Counted from the stretch's first letter, positions 14,261 through 22,880 are shown. The stretch: 38,444 nt of DNA from Prevotella sp. (GCA_024690505.1 JAILPA010000178.1:1-38444), one strand, 5' to 3'. The notes: generated by a model not told the origin, from the sequence alone. A program made the numbers and translations.

Positions 14261-17212
14261 TCAGGGGGTCAGTTTGGGCTTCAGCTCATCGGGCGAATCG
14301 TTGGTGAACATATCCACCGGCGGTGCCTGACGGGTGAAGAAATGGTTGATGACGTCGGGGGTGAGCTCCATGGTGGGCTGGAAATCGGGGCTCTGCATAT
14401 AGCTCAGTATGGCGATACGCATCTGCCTTGCCACGGGGCGGTGCTCCAGACCGTGGCAAATGTCCATCGTGGTCATCAGCAGTCGGCCTTTGCCCACGCG
14501 AGCCTCGACAAGCATTCCCAGCTTGCGGCTGACGTGCCATGTGTCGATGGGCTGTATGGGCGGCTGATAGTCGGCAGGAAGCTCCATGAGGTTCATCACC
14601 TGGGCTCGGTTCAGCAGCTCCCACCAGTTCAGGTTCGCCCAGTCGTCGGTGGGGAAGCCGTGGCGGAACAGGGGGTGGCTCTTGTCGATATAGGCGCCTG
14701 TGGTGTGGGGCGGTCGCATCTTGAACCAACTGGTGTTCCAGAACACGGGCAGGTAGGTCTGCCGCACGTCGCTGCCCAGCGTCACCCGTCCGGCAGCGGT
14801 CAGCAGCACGTTGGCTCCGCGCTGCAGGGCCTTCATGGTGGCGGTGTCGAGGGTGTCGGCAATGATTATCTTGGAGTTGATGAAGGGGTTCTTCCTGTTT
14901 GTTGTCATGGGGACATCACGGGTTGCAGCAAGCTCTAAGCTGTCCAGCTTGCTGGCGTAGTTGGAGGGATAGACCCAGAAATCCCACTGGTTGCTGACCA
15001 CCCCCGCCATGCCGACGGTCAGCGTCAGCTTGGCAGGAGCGTTGATGCTGCTGAGTGGCAGTCTCACCGTGCCAAGGGGGATGTTCTTGCCGATGGGGAT
15101 GGTGTCGACGGCCGACAGCCGCTGTCCCCCCACGATGCGGAGGCTGTCGCTGCTGATGGTGTAGGTGGGCATTATGCCGCAGATGGCAGTATCGAAGGCA
15201 TTATACACCTCAACGGGCACCACCAGCGTGTCGGCAGTGGTATAGACGAAGCGTGGGAAGCGGGCCAGAGGCACCAGCATGTTGCACGACTGCCGCCACT
15301 GGCTGGCGGTGGTGTAGGGCTTCTCGCGCCAATGCACATTGAGGGCTCCCACGAGGGCTGTCCCCTGACCGCTGTAGTCGTTCAGCCCCAGCAGCTGGAA
15401 GCCGGCATAGTCCTTCGTGCGCAGGTTGCGCTCTATCTCGTACTTGTAGCAGAGGGTCTGCAGTCGTCCGCTGGCCATGAGGAACTTCTCAGCCTGCTGC
15501 GCCATGCCGTTCTTGGCCAGCAGGTCGCGGAATATCTCGAAGTTGCCGGGTTTGTAGGCTCCGGTGTACTGGGGAATCTCGCTGAAATCGGGGAAAGCGC
15601 ACCACTGTCCCTGCTCGTGTGCTATGATGGGCGAATTGTTGGGCACGGTCGATTTGTAGTTGCGGGGGAACTCTATGCCGCTGTAGTAGTCATCGTCGGA
15701 CGACGGTGCGTGGCGATCCCAGTCCAGACCGCGTGCCCCGCCTTTGACGTGATACTCCGAGCCGTTGTCCCAGGCCCATCCGCCGCCCACGCTGGCACCG
15801 GCATAGACCTTCGTCGAGTCGTACTTATGCATCTGGCGCACCCAGTCATTGCAGTAGCTCACCCAGTCGCCGGCAGGCTCGTTGCCAGCAGCCATCATCA
15901 GGAACGAGGGGTGGTGGCCGTACTCGTCGACGATGCGGCGCGACTCTTCAAAGAGATACTGGTCGATGGCCATGCCCCTGCGCAGCTTCACCCCATGATT
16001 GGGCCAGCTGGGGCCCTCGGGCTGCAGGTAGATGCCCACCCTGTCGGCAGCGGCGAAGGCGGCCTCGGGCGGACAATAGCTGTGGAAGCGCACGTGGTTC
16101 AGTCCGTAGCGCTTGCACTGGCTGAAGATGCGCATCCACTCCTCCTCTTCCATCGGTGGATAGCCCGTCTCGGGGAAGCAGCAGTTCTCCACCGTGCCAC
16201 GCAGGAAGAGCGGGCGGCCATTGATGTAGAACTGTCGGCCACGGATGGTCACATCGCGCAGGCCAAAGGTGGTCTCGTAGACGTCGCCACCAGCCTCCAC
16301 CCGCAGCAGGTAGAGGTTAGGGTGGAACTCATCCCATAGCTTCGCCTTTTCGTTCAAGATGACCAGAAACTCCATCTTGCTGCCCACGGCTTCGCTGATG
16401 TGCTCTATCGGGGGCGCAGAGCCGTCGAGGGGCATCACGAATATCTTGACGAAATAATCACCCACCAAGAACTGTAGGTCGTCGACGTGGTTCTCCAGCT
16501 CCACCTTCACGCTGACCGTTCCCTTGGCGGCATCGCCCCTGACGCTGACATGCCTGATGTTCAGCTGCGCCCACTGTGCCTGCAGCTCCATGCGGCCCAC
16601 GATGCCGTTCCAGTTGCCCTGTGTCTGGTCGGTGACAGAGTGCGAGTCCTGTCCCACGCAGACATTCTCGATGTTGTTGTCTACGCAGATGGTGATTTCG
16701 TTCGAGGCACCGAAGCGAATCTGGCGTGTGACGTCATAGACGTGTGGCGTGGAGAGCGACTTCTGGCATCCCGCCAGCTGGCCGTTCACGTAGACGGTGG
16801 TCTCGATATGTGGGCGCTCCAGGAAGAGCGTCACGCGCTGCGTATCCCATTCCCTTGGCACGTACACCTTGCGGCGATACCAGGCCTTGCCCACATAGTG
16901 GCGCTCGGGGGTGAGGAAGAAGGGGAACTTCATCTGCCCCTCACGGCGATAGGGCTCCATGGCGGGGTTGAAATAGAAGGACGAGTCATAGAGCGAGCCC
17001 GTCCACGGCGTCTTCAGGCTCACCCTGTCGCCCTTGCCGTTGGTCAGCATCGAGCCCGGCAGCATGACGTAGTCGGTGCTGTCGCCCCTGAAACCCTGCT
17101 CGTCGGTAGTGAAGTCCCACGCACCTTCCAGCGTGATGACCGGCTGTGCCGACGCCTTGCCGCCAGCCAGGAGGCAAGCCACGAATGCAATACCAAGTAA
17201 TAATTGTCTCAT
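14261..17212 (-). CDS. Glycoside hydrolase family 2 (beta-galactosidase/glucuronidase superfamily)
   Basis: 983 residues, signal peptide 1-22 (ending KASAQ). A GH2 sugar-binding domain comes first (WYRRKVYVPREW, VYVNGQLAG, TQGNWNGIVGRMEL), then an Ig-like domain and a TIM barrel with acid/base E445 in MAAGNEPAGDW and nucleophile E533 in IAHEQGQW. A long C-terminal beta-rich region (about 620-960) follows. The barrel motifs diverge from classical LacZ (AAGNEP instead of SLGNES), so the substrate is uncertain; members of such GH2 groups act on galactosides, glucuronides or galacturonides. It is upstream of and 3 bases from the MINPP-like gene. No -33/-7 pair is clear directly upstream, where a tRNA-Pro and its hairpin sit on the same strand, so limited readthrough is possible. 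Confidence 0.88.
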   Translation of the reverse strand: MRQLLLGIAFVACLLAGGKASAQPVITLEGAWDFTTDEQGFRGDSTDYVMLPGSMLTNGKGDRVSLKTPWTGSLYDSSFYFNPAMEPYRREGQMKFPFFLTPERHYVGKAWYRRKVYVPREWDTQRVTLFLERPHIETTVYVNGQLAGCQKSLSTPHVYDVTRQIRFGASNEITICVDNNIENVCVGQDSHSVTDQTQGNWNGIVGRMELQAQWAQLNIRHVSVRGDAAKGTVSVKVELENHVDDLQFLVGDYFVKIFVMPLDGSAPPIEHISEAVGSKMEFLVILNEKAKLWDEFHPNLYLLRVEAGGDVYETTFGLRDVTIRGRQFYINGRPLFLRGTVENCCFPETGYPPMEEEEWMRIFSQCKRYGLNHVRFHSYCPPEAAFAAADRVGIYLQPEGPSWPNHGVKLRRGMAIDQYLFEESRRIVDEYGHHPSFLMMAAGNEPAGDWVSYCNDWVRQMHKYDSTKVYAGASVGGGWAWDNGSEYHVKGGARGLDWDRHAPSSDDDYYSGIEFPRNYKSTVPNNSPIIAHEQGQWCAFPDFSEIPQYTGAYKPGNFEIFRDLLAKNGMAQQAEKFLMASGRLQTLCYKYEIERNLRTKDYAGFQLLGLNDYSGQGTALVGALNVHWREKPYTTASQWRQSCNMLVPLARFPRFVYTTADTLVVPVEVYNAFDTAICGIMPTYTISSDSLRIVGGQRLSAVDTIPIGKNIPLGTVRLPLSSINAPAKLTLTVGMAGVVSNQWDFWVYPSNYASKLDSLELAATRDVPMTTNRKNPFINSKIIIADTLDTATMKALQRGANVLLTAAGRVTLGSDVRQTYLPVFWNTSWFKMRPPHTTGAYIDKSHPLFRHGFPTDDWANLNWWELLNRAQVMNLMELPADYQPPIQPIDTWHVSRKLGMLVEARVGKGRLLMTTMDICHGLEHRPVARQMRIAILSYMQSPDFQPTMELTPDVINHFFTRQAPPVDMFTNDSPDELKPKLTP

Positions 17213-17254
17213 AGAACCTCGGATAGTAGTATCACCTATAGTAAAACACGTGAA

Positions 17255-17277
17255 GACCGCCCCTGTTCAAGGCGGTC
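17255..17277 (-). terminator. Hairpin downstream of tRNA-Pro
   Basis: GACCGCC (17255-17261) pairs with GGCGGTC (17271-17277) around a 9-base loop. On the - strand a T-containing stretch (TTCACGTGTTTTAC) follows. It lies 10 bases past the tRNA CCA end. Confidence 0.55.
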
Positions 17278-17287
17278 TCCCGAATCA

Positions 17288-17363
17288 TGGTCGGGATGAG
17301 GCGACTCGAACGCCCGACCCCTACGTCCCGAACGTAGTGCGCTACCAACTGCGCTACATCCCG
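17288..17363 (-). tRNA. tRNA-Pro, anticodon CGG
   Basis: Read on the - strand the 76 bases fold into a cloverleaf. The acceptor CGGGATG pairs perfectly with CATCCCG, the D arm is GCGC...GCGC, and the anticodon stem CTACG/CGTAG holds the loop TTCGGGA (anticodon CGG, codon CCG). The T arm has TTCGAGT, and the discriminator A is followed by an encoded CCA (17288-17290). Confidence 0.95.
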
Positions 17364-17385
17364 CCTATTTTGCGATAAGCGGGTG

Positions 17386-17393
17386 CAAAGGTA
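17386..17393 (-). promoter_or_regulatory. -7 box for tRNA-Pro
   Basis: On the - strand this reads TACCTTTG, matching TAnnTTTG, 22 bases before the tRNA 5' end. A weak -33 (CTTG) lies about 22 bases further upstream. It is back-to-back with the pectinesterase promoter. Confidence 0.6.
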
Positions 17394-17433
17394 CGGCAAA
17401 AAAATGAAATACGTGCAAGTTTTAAGTAAAAAA

Positions 17434-17465
17434 TTTGCCGCATCCACAAAAAAGCCGTATCTTTG
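17434..17465 (+). promoter_or_regulatory. -33/-7 promoter of the pectinesterase gene
   Basis: TTTG (17434-17437), 20 bases, TATCTTTG (17458-17465): an exact match to the Bacteroidota housekeeping promoter, 34 bases before the ATG at 17500. Confidence 0.8.
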
Positions 17466-17499
17466 CCCCAAACAGACACACACCAAAACACTTCACCAC

Positions 17500-18615
17500 A
17501 TGAACCATTTCAGACTCCTGCTGCTGCTGGCCATCACTGTTGGCACAGCCGCAAAGGCTACAGGGAGATGGGGGGATGAGGCCACGGGCAGGCTGGAGAA
17601 CGGGGACGGCAATCCTCCCATTGCCATCATGGTTAAAGCCGGCGATGCCGACGATTTCCTCTGGGCCCTTGAGACAGCCAACCAGAGCAACAGCAGCGAC
17701 ACACTGGCCGAGCGCATCTACATCCTGCTCCCCAACGGCGTCTACGACCTGGGCGAGCGGGTGCTGACCACCATCACCGGCCACAACATCGCCATCGTGG
17801 GAGAGAGCACCGAGGGCACCATCATCAGGAACGCACCCAAGCCAGAGAACGAGGGCATCAGCAAGACCGGCACCCTGCTCAACCGCGCCAGCAACCTCTA
17901 TCTGCAAGACCTCACCCTGCAGAACGCACTCGACTACTACAACAGCGGCTTTGCCGGACGGGCCGTGACGCTGCACGACAAGGGCCGGCAGACCATCTGC
18001 AAGCGCGTGCGGCTGCTGTCCTACCAAGACACATACTACTCCGACAGCGAGGACGCATCCCACTACTTCGAGGACTGCGAGATTCACGGCACGGTCGACT
18101 TCATCTGCGGTGCAGGCGACGTGTTCTTCAACCGCTGCCTCATCGTCACAGAGCCACGCAGCGCCGACGGCAAGGGACGCGACGTCATTGCCGCACCTCG
18201 CACGTCGCAGACCCAATGGGGCTACGTGTTCTACGACTGCACCATCAAGAATGTGGACTCCAACTTCCAGTATGGCCGCGGATGGCACACCAAACCGCGG
18301 ATGGCGCTGCTCAACACCACCCTGCTCACGCCCGAAAGGCTCGAGGCCCCGCGCTTCGACTCCCGAGGGATGCGCACCGTAGAGAGTCTCTTCTACGAAT
18401 ACCACACGATGGATGCCGAGAGGCGCGACATCACGCCGCCATCGAACATCGTCACCTTCACTCTGAACGACCAAAGCCGCCAGCACGAGACCATCCTCAC
18501 CCCAAAGCAGGCCAGGCAGTTCCGACTGAAGAACGTCTTCCCACGGTGGAGACCAGACAAGATCACGCGGCGGCTGGAGAAGCAATGCCGGCAGCTGTGG
18601 GACGAAACTCGGTAG
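17500..18615 (+). CDS. Pectinesterase (carbohydrate esterase family 8)
   Basis: 371 residues. The ATG at 17500 is chosen because it follows the -7 box at normal distance and opens a signal peptide (MNHFRLLLLLAITVGTAAKA); the open frame to 17383 would include the promoter. The right-handed beta-helix of CE8 is marked by SYQDTYY (Q176, D177), the GTVDFICGAGDVFF block (D200, the catalytic pair with D177) and YGRGWHTKPR, which matches the GRPW arginine motif. The enzyme removes methyl esters from homogalacturonan, preparing pectin for lyases. No other pectin enzyme lies next to it, so it may be a solitary accessory enzyme. Residues about 21-36 (TGRWGDEATGRLENGDG) are low-complexity and come from G-rich DNA resembling the repeat units near 5902 and 6320. 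Confidence 0.88.
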   Translation: MNHFRLLLLLAITVGTAAKATGRWGDEATGRLENGDGNPPIAIMVKAGDADDFLWALETANQSNSSDTLAERIYILLPNGVYDLGERVLTTITGHNIAIVGESTEGTIIRNAPKPENEGISKTGTLLNRASNLYLQDLTLQNALDYYNSGFAGRAVTLHDKGRQTICKRVRLLSYQDTYYSDSEDASHYFEDCEIHGTVDFICGAGDVFFNRCLIVTEPRSADGKGRDVIAAPRTSQTQWGYVFYDCTIKNVDSNFQYGRGWHTKPRMALLNTTLLTPERLEAPRFDSRGMRTVESLFYEYHTMDAERRDITPPSNIVTFTLNDQSRQHETILTPKQARQFRLKNVFPRWRPDKITRRLEKQCRQLWDETR

Positions 18616-18822
18616 GAGGACGGTACTCGCGCGTCAGTGTGACATTGCCCGTACCACCGTTCGCGGCTTTGATCTTGATGGGGTTGTAGTAGCTGTCCTG
18701 GTCAAGCGCAATGTCGTAGATATGAGCAGGTGTGAAGCCCAGACGGGTTATGACACCTGTATAGAGCGAAGTTGCATCCTCATCGCTTGCCAAGCCGTTG
18801 ACATTGGTTAGTAACGTTAGTA
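18616..18822 (-). pseudogene. Probable remnant of an unidentified protein gene
   Basis: On the - strand a stretch with organism-like codon use reads LTNVNGLASDEDATSLYTGV...FTPAHIYDIALDQDSYYNP, then IKIKAANGGTGNVTLTREYRPP, and runs on into the reverse complement of the pectinesterase end. There is no ATG in frame (only a TTG at 18793) and no natural C-terminus. It looks like an internal piece of a gene cut by rearrangement. A -7-like box (CAAAGATA at 18835-18842, - strand TATCTTTG) lies upstream. I do not recognise the family. Confidence 0.35.
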
Positions 18823-18958
18823 TATTTTTGGGTGCAAAGATAGTAATATTTTTGTATATCAGGGGGTAATTATTATTTTTTTAGGTGGAAAAACGGGGAA
18901 AATGAGAGGAATTGGAAGAAAAAATGGTGGGAGAATGTTTTAAGTAGCGATTTTTTTG

Positions 18959-19109
18959 TATCTTTGCGCTTTGAAGAAGGTGTGTCAGACGACAGGGTCA
19001 CTCCGCCTTCAAGCGGTGAGGTGATTTCAACTCCTCTCCTCAAAAATACTTATAACCAAAAAACTGGCTTTCAATTACCAGGAACTACTAACAAGACATT
19101 TTTTAAGCT
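18959..19109 (+). promoter_or_regulatory. -7 box and structured 5' leader of the small cysteine protein gene
   Basis: TATCTTTG at 18959-18966 is the -7 box; the -33 is weak (TTTT near 18938). The roughly 140-base leader contains CCGC-TTCAA-GCGG and GAGG...CCTC hairpins between 19010 and 19045. No SD-type site is visible before the ATG at 19110. Confidence 0.55.
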
Positions 19110-19568
19110 ATGACAAAACAGAAATTTTCGGTTCCTCAACGGTGGGCAGTGTGTTTCAACAGGCAATGTCCCAGAAAGGACAATTGCCTCCGGTATGTAG
19201 CCAGCACCTGGCTGCCGAAGGGCGTCACGGCATGGGCCACGGTGATGCCATGGGCCTCGGAGGGTGGTGAGTGCCAGGCCTTCTGCGATGCTAAGACGGA
19301 GCGGATGGCCTGGGGACTGGAGAAGATTTATGCCCACGTGGCTCAGGCCGACTACAGAACCATCAAGGTGGAGGTGATGGGTTATCTCGGCGGAAAGGCA
19401 AACTACTACCGCTATCACCGCGGCGAGAAGCACCTCACCGAGGAGCAGCAGGCTGGCATCGCGGGGATATTCAAACGCCACGGCTATTCTGCCCCCCTAC
19501 CCTACGGCAACTATTGTGACGAGCCGACGTTTGTCTTCATGCCCGAAGAGAACGGCTTTCCTTACTGA
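19110..19568 (+). CDS. Small cysteine-motif protein, possibly DUF6078 family
   Basis: 152 residues with no signal peptide or membrane segment, so cytoplasmic. The N-terminus has CFNRQCPRKDNCLRYVA, a C-x4-C-x5-C motif that could bind a metal or cluster, and two further cysteines follow at GECQAFC. The middle has YLGGKANYYRYHRGEKHLTEEQQ, an HTH-like or helical region, and the end is FMPEENGFPY. I recall this layout from short Bacteroidota proteins classed as DUF6078, whose function is unknown; the assignment is tentative. It stands alone behind its own promoter and a structured leader, and faces the xylan operon tail to tail across an array of palindromes. A regulatory role is possible but nothing in the sequence proves it. 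Confidence 0.7.
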   Translation: MTKQKFSVPQRWAVCFNRQCPRKDNCLRYVASTWLPKGVTAWATVMPWASEGGECQAFCDAKTERMAWGLEKIYAHVAQADYRTIKVEVMGYLGGKANYYRYHRGEKHLTEEQQAGIAGIFKRHGYSAPLPYGNYCDEPTFVFMPEENGFPY

Positions 19569-19592
19569 GCTGTGGTTGCCGGGCCGCTCTGC

Positions 19593-19948
19593 TTGTGATG
19601 GCGAAAGGGGGCGAAAGGCAACATGGAATTTCGCGTACTTTCGCAATAATGATTTAGGACTGCGAAAAAGCGCGAAAAGACGAAAAGGATACGAAAAGGG
19701 GCGTTCAGTCTTAGCCGTTTTGCGGTTTTCTGCACGGGCGGCGGCGAGCCAAAAGTGTTTCAGGGCCGCTGAACTATTAGTTCAGTGGTCTTGAACTTTT
19801 AGTTCAGCAGCCCCGAACCGTTAGTTTCAGACCGTCTGAAACTGTTTGTTTCAAAACGCCTTGAAACTCTTGAAACAATTTCCCCCCATGCTATCGCCGA
19901 TGGCATGGGGGGAAGGGAATGATTTGTGATGGCGAAAGGGCACGAAAG
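19593..19948. repeat. Repeat-rich intergenic block: direct repeats flanking a palindrome array
   Basis: TTGTGATGGCGAAAGGG occurs at 19593 and, with one base shift, at 19924, each followed by a further CGAAAG. Between them are GCGAAAG/CTTTCGC inverted repeats (near 19610-19646), purine-rich CGAAAAG iterations (19657-19698), and five palindromes at 19769-19785, 19792-19806, 19823-19843 (10-bp arms, 1-base centre), 19848-19867 and 19882-19912. No gene is seen. Confidence 0.75.
19882..19912. terminator. Strong GC hairpin between convergent genes
   Basis: CCCCCCATGC and GCATGGGGGG are perfect 10-bp arms around an 11-base loop that can itself pair (ATC/GAT). It lies between the convergent ends of the small cysteine protein gene and the GH67 gene, so it could stop transcription from both sides. 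There is no long T-tract. Confidence 0.5.
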
Positions 19949-21775
19949 CTACTTGCCGGCCTTGGCGAAGCTGCCAAAGTAGTCGAGGCAGACGGTGCGC
20001 CACTCCTCGGCATCGGCCAGCTGAACCTTCAGCTTGTCGTTGACCTCGCGCCAGCGCTGCTCGTCGATGAAGGGCTTTGCCTGCTGCCAGGCGTCGATGA
20101 AGGTGCGCACCTCGTTCACGCCACGTGTGTAGCGCCACTGCATCTCTTCCCAGAGGGTGCGCCCACTGTTCATGCGATGCGTCCAGGGCACGCGGTGGAA
20201 CCACAGCAGGTAGCGTTCGGGGCAGGTGTTCACGTCGTCGTAGAGCGAGCAGAAAGGCTCGCGATACTGTGCCGTGGCGTTCGAGCCGGTGTGGCTGCGG
20301 TTGAAGCCGATGCTGTCGGCATTGGCACGGTGGTAGTAGACGGGGCACCACTCTATGGGGTAGCGGGGGTTGTAGCCGTCGGGCTCGGGGCCGTAGTGGT
20401 GGTCGAAGCGGAAGATGTGGTGGAGGCCCAGGGGCATCATGTAGTCTACACAGGCCTCGCGCGAGCGCAGCATCATGCTGACGAGGGGCGTGAGCTGTGT
20501 TGACGGTGAGAAGGTCTGCTGCAGCCACTCCTCGGCTATCTGCTTGGAGCTGAGGGTGGGGCACCAGGCCAGGCGCCCGAAGGCATACCAGTTGGCCTGG
20601 GCAAAGTGGTGGCCGCACCAGTTGCGGTCGAGGCCGATGTTGGCAACGCCGGCAATGCCCACGAGGCGCTGTGGCTCGACGAAGCCGAAAAACTCCTTCC
20701 ACATGGGGGCAAGGAAGACGAGCTGCTTGCTGTGGCCCAGATACTCCTGGGTGATCTGCAGCTCGGCCATCTGCTTGGTGTGCTTCATCTGGTCGAAGAT
20801 GGGGGCATAGGGCTCACGGGGCTGGAAGTCGAGGGGGCCGTTCTTTGACTGCAGAATGACGTTCGGGCGGAACTGCCCGTCGAGCTCGGCAAACTCTGAG
20901 ACGGCCTGCTTCACGCGGTCTTCGCCCTTGTGCTTGGCTCCGTAGACGAAGGAGCGCCAGATGACGATGCCGCCATGGGGCTGCAGGGCGTCGGCCAGCA
21001 TGTTGGCACCGTCGGCATGGGTGCGGCCGTAGTCGAAGGGGCCGGGCTGGCCCTCGCTGTTGGCCTTGACCAGGAAGCCGCCGAAGTCGGGCACGAGCTG
21101 GTATATCTCGGCGGCCTTCTTCTTCCACCAGGCTTTCACACGCGGGTTGAGGGGGTCGGCGGTGCTGACCTCGCCCAGGGCTTTCGGTGTGCCGAAGTTG
21201 ACGGAGAGGTAGACGCGGATGCCCCAGGGGCGCAGGATGTCGGCAATCTCCTTCACGCGGGTCAGATAGGGCCGGGTGAGCATCATGGGCGAGGCGTTGA
21301 CGTTGTTCAGCACGGTGCCGTTGATGCCGATGCTGGCATTGACCTCGGCATACTGCTCAATGAGCGTTTTGTCGAGGGGGGCGATGGCGCCATCCTTCAG
21401 GTTCCTACGTCCACGCGACGAGGGGTCGGGGATGAGGCCCCAGAAGATGCTCTTGCCGGCATAGCCGCGTTCTATCGAGCCGTCCAGGTTGTCCCAGTGG
21501 TTCAGTATGCGCAGTTTGTAGAAGGGGTGCGACTCGCCCTGCTCACCGCGCATCAGGGCATAGCGGCCATAGAGCAGGCCCATCGGCGTGCGGGCGGTGA
21601 TGGTGTGGCCGCTGATGCGATAGCCGTCGTCATCTGGCATGGTGGGGTCAAGCTTCTCCACCACGTCAGTGGGCTTCTCGCCCCGCAGCCAGAGGCGGTG
21701 ACCGTCTTCAGCGCGGGCTTGCAAGGCCAGCATGGCGACACATAATATAATAAGGTGTAGTCTCTTCCCTGTCAT
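19949..21775 (-). CDS. Alpha-glucuronidase, glycoside hydrolase family 67
   Basis: 608 residues with a signal peptide (1-22, ending ARA), so likely periplasmic. GH67 removes (4-O-methyl)glucuronic acid from the non-reducing end of xylo-oligosaccharides. Family blocks are present: LNHWDNLDGSIERGYAGKSI, KANSEGQPGP (E241, general acid), NGPLDFQPREP (D316) and ITQEYLG (E344), the last two being the base residues known from characterised GH67 enzymes. At 608 residues it is shorter than the usual 680-730; the shortfall is in the N-terminal domain, which here is only about 70 residues before the barrel. It is the last gene of the symporter-GH10-GH43-GH67 unit, 7 bases after the GH43 stop. Confidence 0.95.
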   Translation of the reverse strand: MTGKRLHLIILCVAMLALQARAEDGHRLWLRGEKPTDVVEKLDPTMPDDDGYRISGHTITARTPMGLLYGRYALMRGEQGESHPFYKLRILNHWDNLDGSIERGYAGKSIFWGLIPDPSSRGRRNLKDGAIAPLDKTLIEQYAEVNASIGINGTVLNNVNASPMMLTRPYLTRVKEIADILRPWGIRVYLSVNFGTPKALGEVSTADPLNPRVKAWWKKKAAEIYQLVPDFGGFLVKANSEGQPGPFDYGRTHADGANMLADALQPHGGIVIWRSFVYGAKHKGEDRVKQAVSEFAELDGQFRPNVILQSKNGPLDFQPREPYAPIFDQMKHTKQMAELQITQEYLGHSKQLVFLAPMWKEFFGFVEPQRLVGIAGVANIGLDRNWCGHHFAQANWYAFGRLAWCPTLSSKQIAEEWLQQTFSPSTQLTPLVSMMLRSREACVDYMMPLGLHHIFRFDHHYGPEPDGYNPRYPIEWCPVYYHRANADSIGFNRSHTGSNATAQYREPFCSLYDDVNTCPERYLLWFHRVPWTHRMNSGRTLWEEMQWRYTRGVNEVRTFIDAWQQAKPFIDEQRWREVNDKLKVQLADAEEWRTVCLDYFGSFAKAGK

Positions 21776-21782
21776 GGCCGGA

Positions 21783-22814
21783 TTATTCGTTTACGACTTT
21801 CTGGATGGTGCCGTCCTCGTTGTAGAACAGACGCTGCACCTTGAGTGAGCGCAGGTGGGTGATGTCGTTGGAGGGCACGCAGTCGTGGTAGAGCAGATAC
21901 CACTGGCCACGGAACTCCACGATGCAGTGGTGTGTGGTCCAGCCCACGACGGGGTCGAGGATGACGCCCTGGTAGGTGAAGGGGCCGTAGGGGTTGTCGC
22001 CCGTGGCGTAGCAGAGGAAGTGGCTGTCGCCGGTGCTGTAGCTGAAGTAATACTTGCCGTTGTACTTGTGCATCCACGAGGCCTCGAAGAAGCGGTGGGG
22101 GTCGCTGGCCTTCAGGGGCTGTCCGTTCTTGTCGAGGATGACCACGGGGCGCGGAGCCTCGGTGAACTGCAGCACGTCGTCGGACATGCGGACCACGTAG
22201 CTGCTCAGGGCAGGAGCGTCGGCAGGTGCCCACAGCTCGGTCTTCTTGTCGGAGGCATGGCCGATGTCGACATGGCCAGCAGGAGCGGCCTGGGTGTCGG
22301 GCTGCTGAACGGGGCGCACACTCAGGGGCACATGCCACTGCAGCTGTCCGCCCCACAGACCACCATAGTAGCAGTAGACGGTGTCATCATCGTCCTTGAA
22401 CACGCAGGGGTCGATGCTATAGGCACCGCGGATGGGGTGCTCCTGGGGGATGAACGGGCCCTCGGGACGGTCGGCAATGGCCACGCCGAGGTGGAACTCT
22501 CCGTTGTAGTCCTTGGCGGAGAAAACAAGATAGTATTTGCCGTTCTTCTCAACAACGTCGCTGTCCCACATCTGCTTCTCGACCCAGGCCACCTGATCCT
22601 GGTCGAGGATGACGCCATGGTCGGTCACAGGGCCATTCTCAACATCATCGAATGAGAGCACGTGGTAGTCGCGCATCTGGAAGTGGCCGCCGTCATCGTC
22701 GAACACATTGTCGCACTCACGGTCGTGAGAGGGATAGATGAACAGCTTGCCGTTAAACACGTGGGCCGCAGGGTCGGCCATGTAGTCACTGGGGAATAGA
22801 TACCTTGGTTTCAT
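21783..22814 (-). CDS. Glycoside hydrolase family 43 beta-xylosidase/arabinofuranosidase
   Basis: 343 residues with no signal peptide, so probably cytoplasmic, unlike its neighbours. The five-bladed propeller signatures are clear: D14 in YMADPAAHV (general base), D135 in YSIDPCVF (pKa modulator) and E244 in RFFEASWMH (general acid). The sequence style (HDRECDNVFDD, HFQMRDYHV) matches subfamily 1-type enzymes acting on xylo-oligosaccharides and arabinosyl side chains. It would finish xylo-oligosaccharides brought in by the symporter. The same gene trio (GH10, GH43, symporter) is the classic xylanase cluster of ruminal Prevotella. A 66-base gap before it contains iterations of ATTTCGA/TTTCGAC. 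Confidence 0.93.
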   Translation of the reverse strand: MKPRYLFPSDYMADPAAHVFNGKLFIYPSHDRECDNVFDDDGGHFQMRDYHVLSFDDVENGPVTDHGVILDQDQVAWVEKQMWDSDVVEKNGKYYLVFSAKDYNGEFHLGVAIADRPEGPFIPQEHPIRGAYSIDPCVFKDDDDTVYCYYGGLWGGQLQWHVPLSVRPVQQPDTQAAPAGHVDIGHASDKKTELWAPADAPALSSYVVRMSDDVLQFTEAPRPVVILDKNGQPLKASDPHRFFEASWMHKYNGKYYFSYSTGDSHFLCYATGDNPYGPFTYQGVILDPVVGWTTHHCIVEFRGQWYLLYHDCVPSNDITHLRSLKVQRLFYNEDGTIQKVVNE

Positions 22815-22880
22815 TGTTTTTTCTTGTTATTTCGAGATTTCGTTGTTTCGACATTATGACATTTCGACCTCATGGCCTCC

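Noticed and set aside
12983..14938. 651-codon + strand open frame opposite the MINPP-like and GH2 genes
   Set aside because: It is an antisense shadow of high-GC coding DNA; the - strand genes have catalytic motifs and signal peptides, whereas this frame has neither.
17288..17363. tRNA-Pro as an integration site for a mobile island
   Set aside because: No repeat of the tRNA 3' end, integrase or phage gene is seen on either side.
19516..19794. 92-codon + strand ORF after the small cysteine protein
   Set aside because: It overlaps the end of that gene in another frame and runs through purine-rich repeats and palindromes; no domain features.
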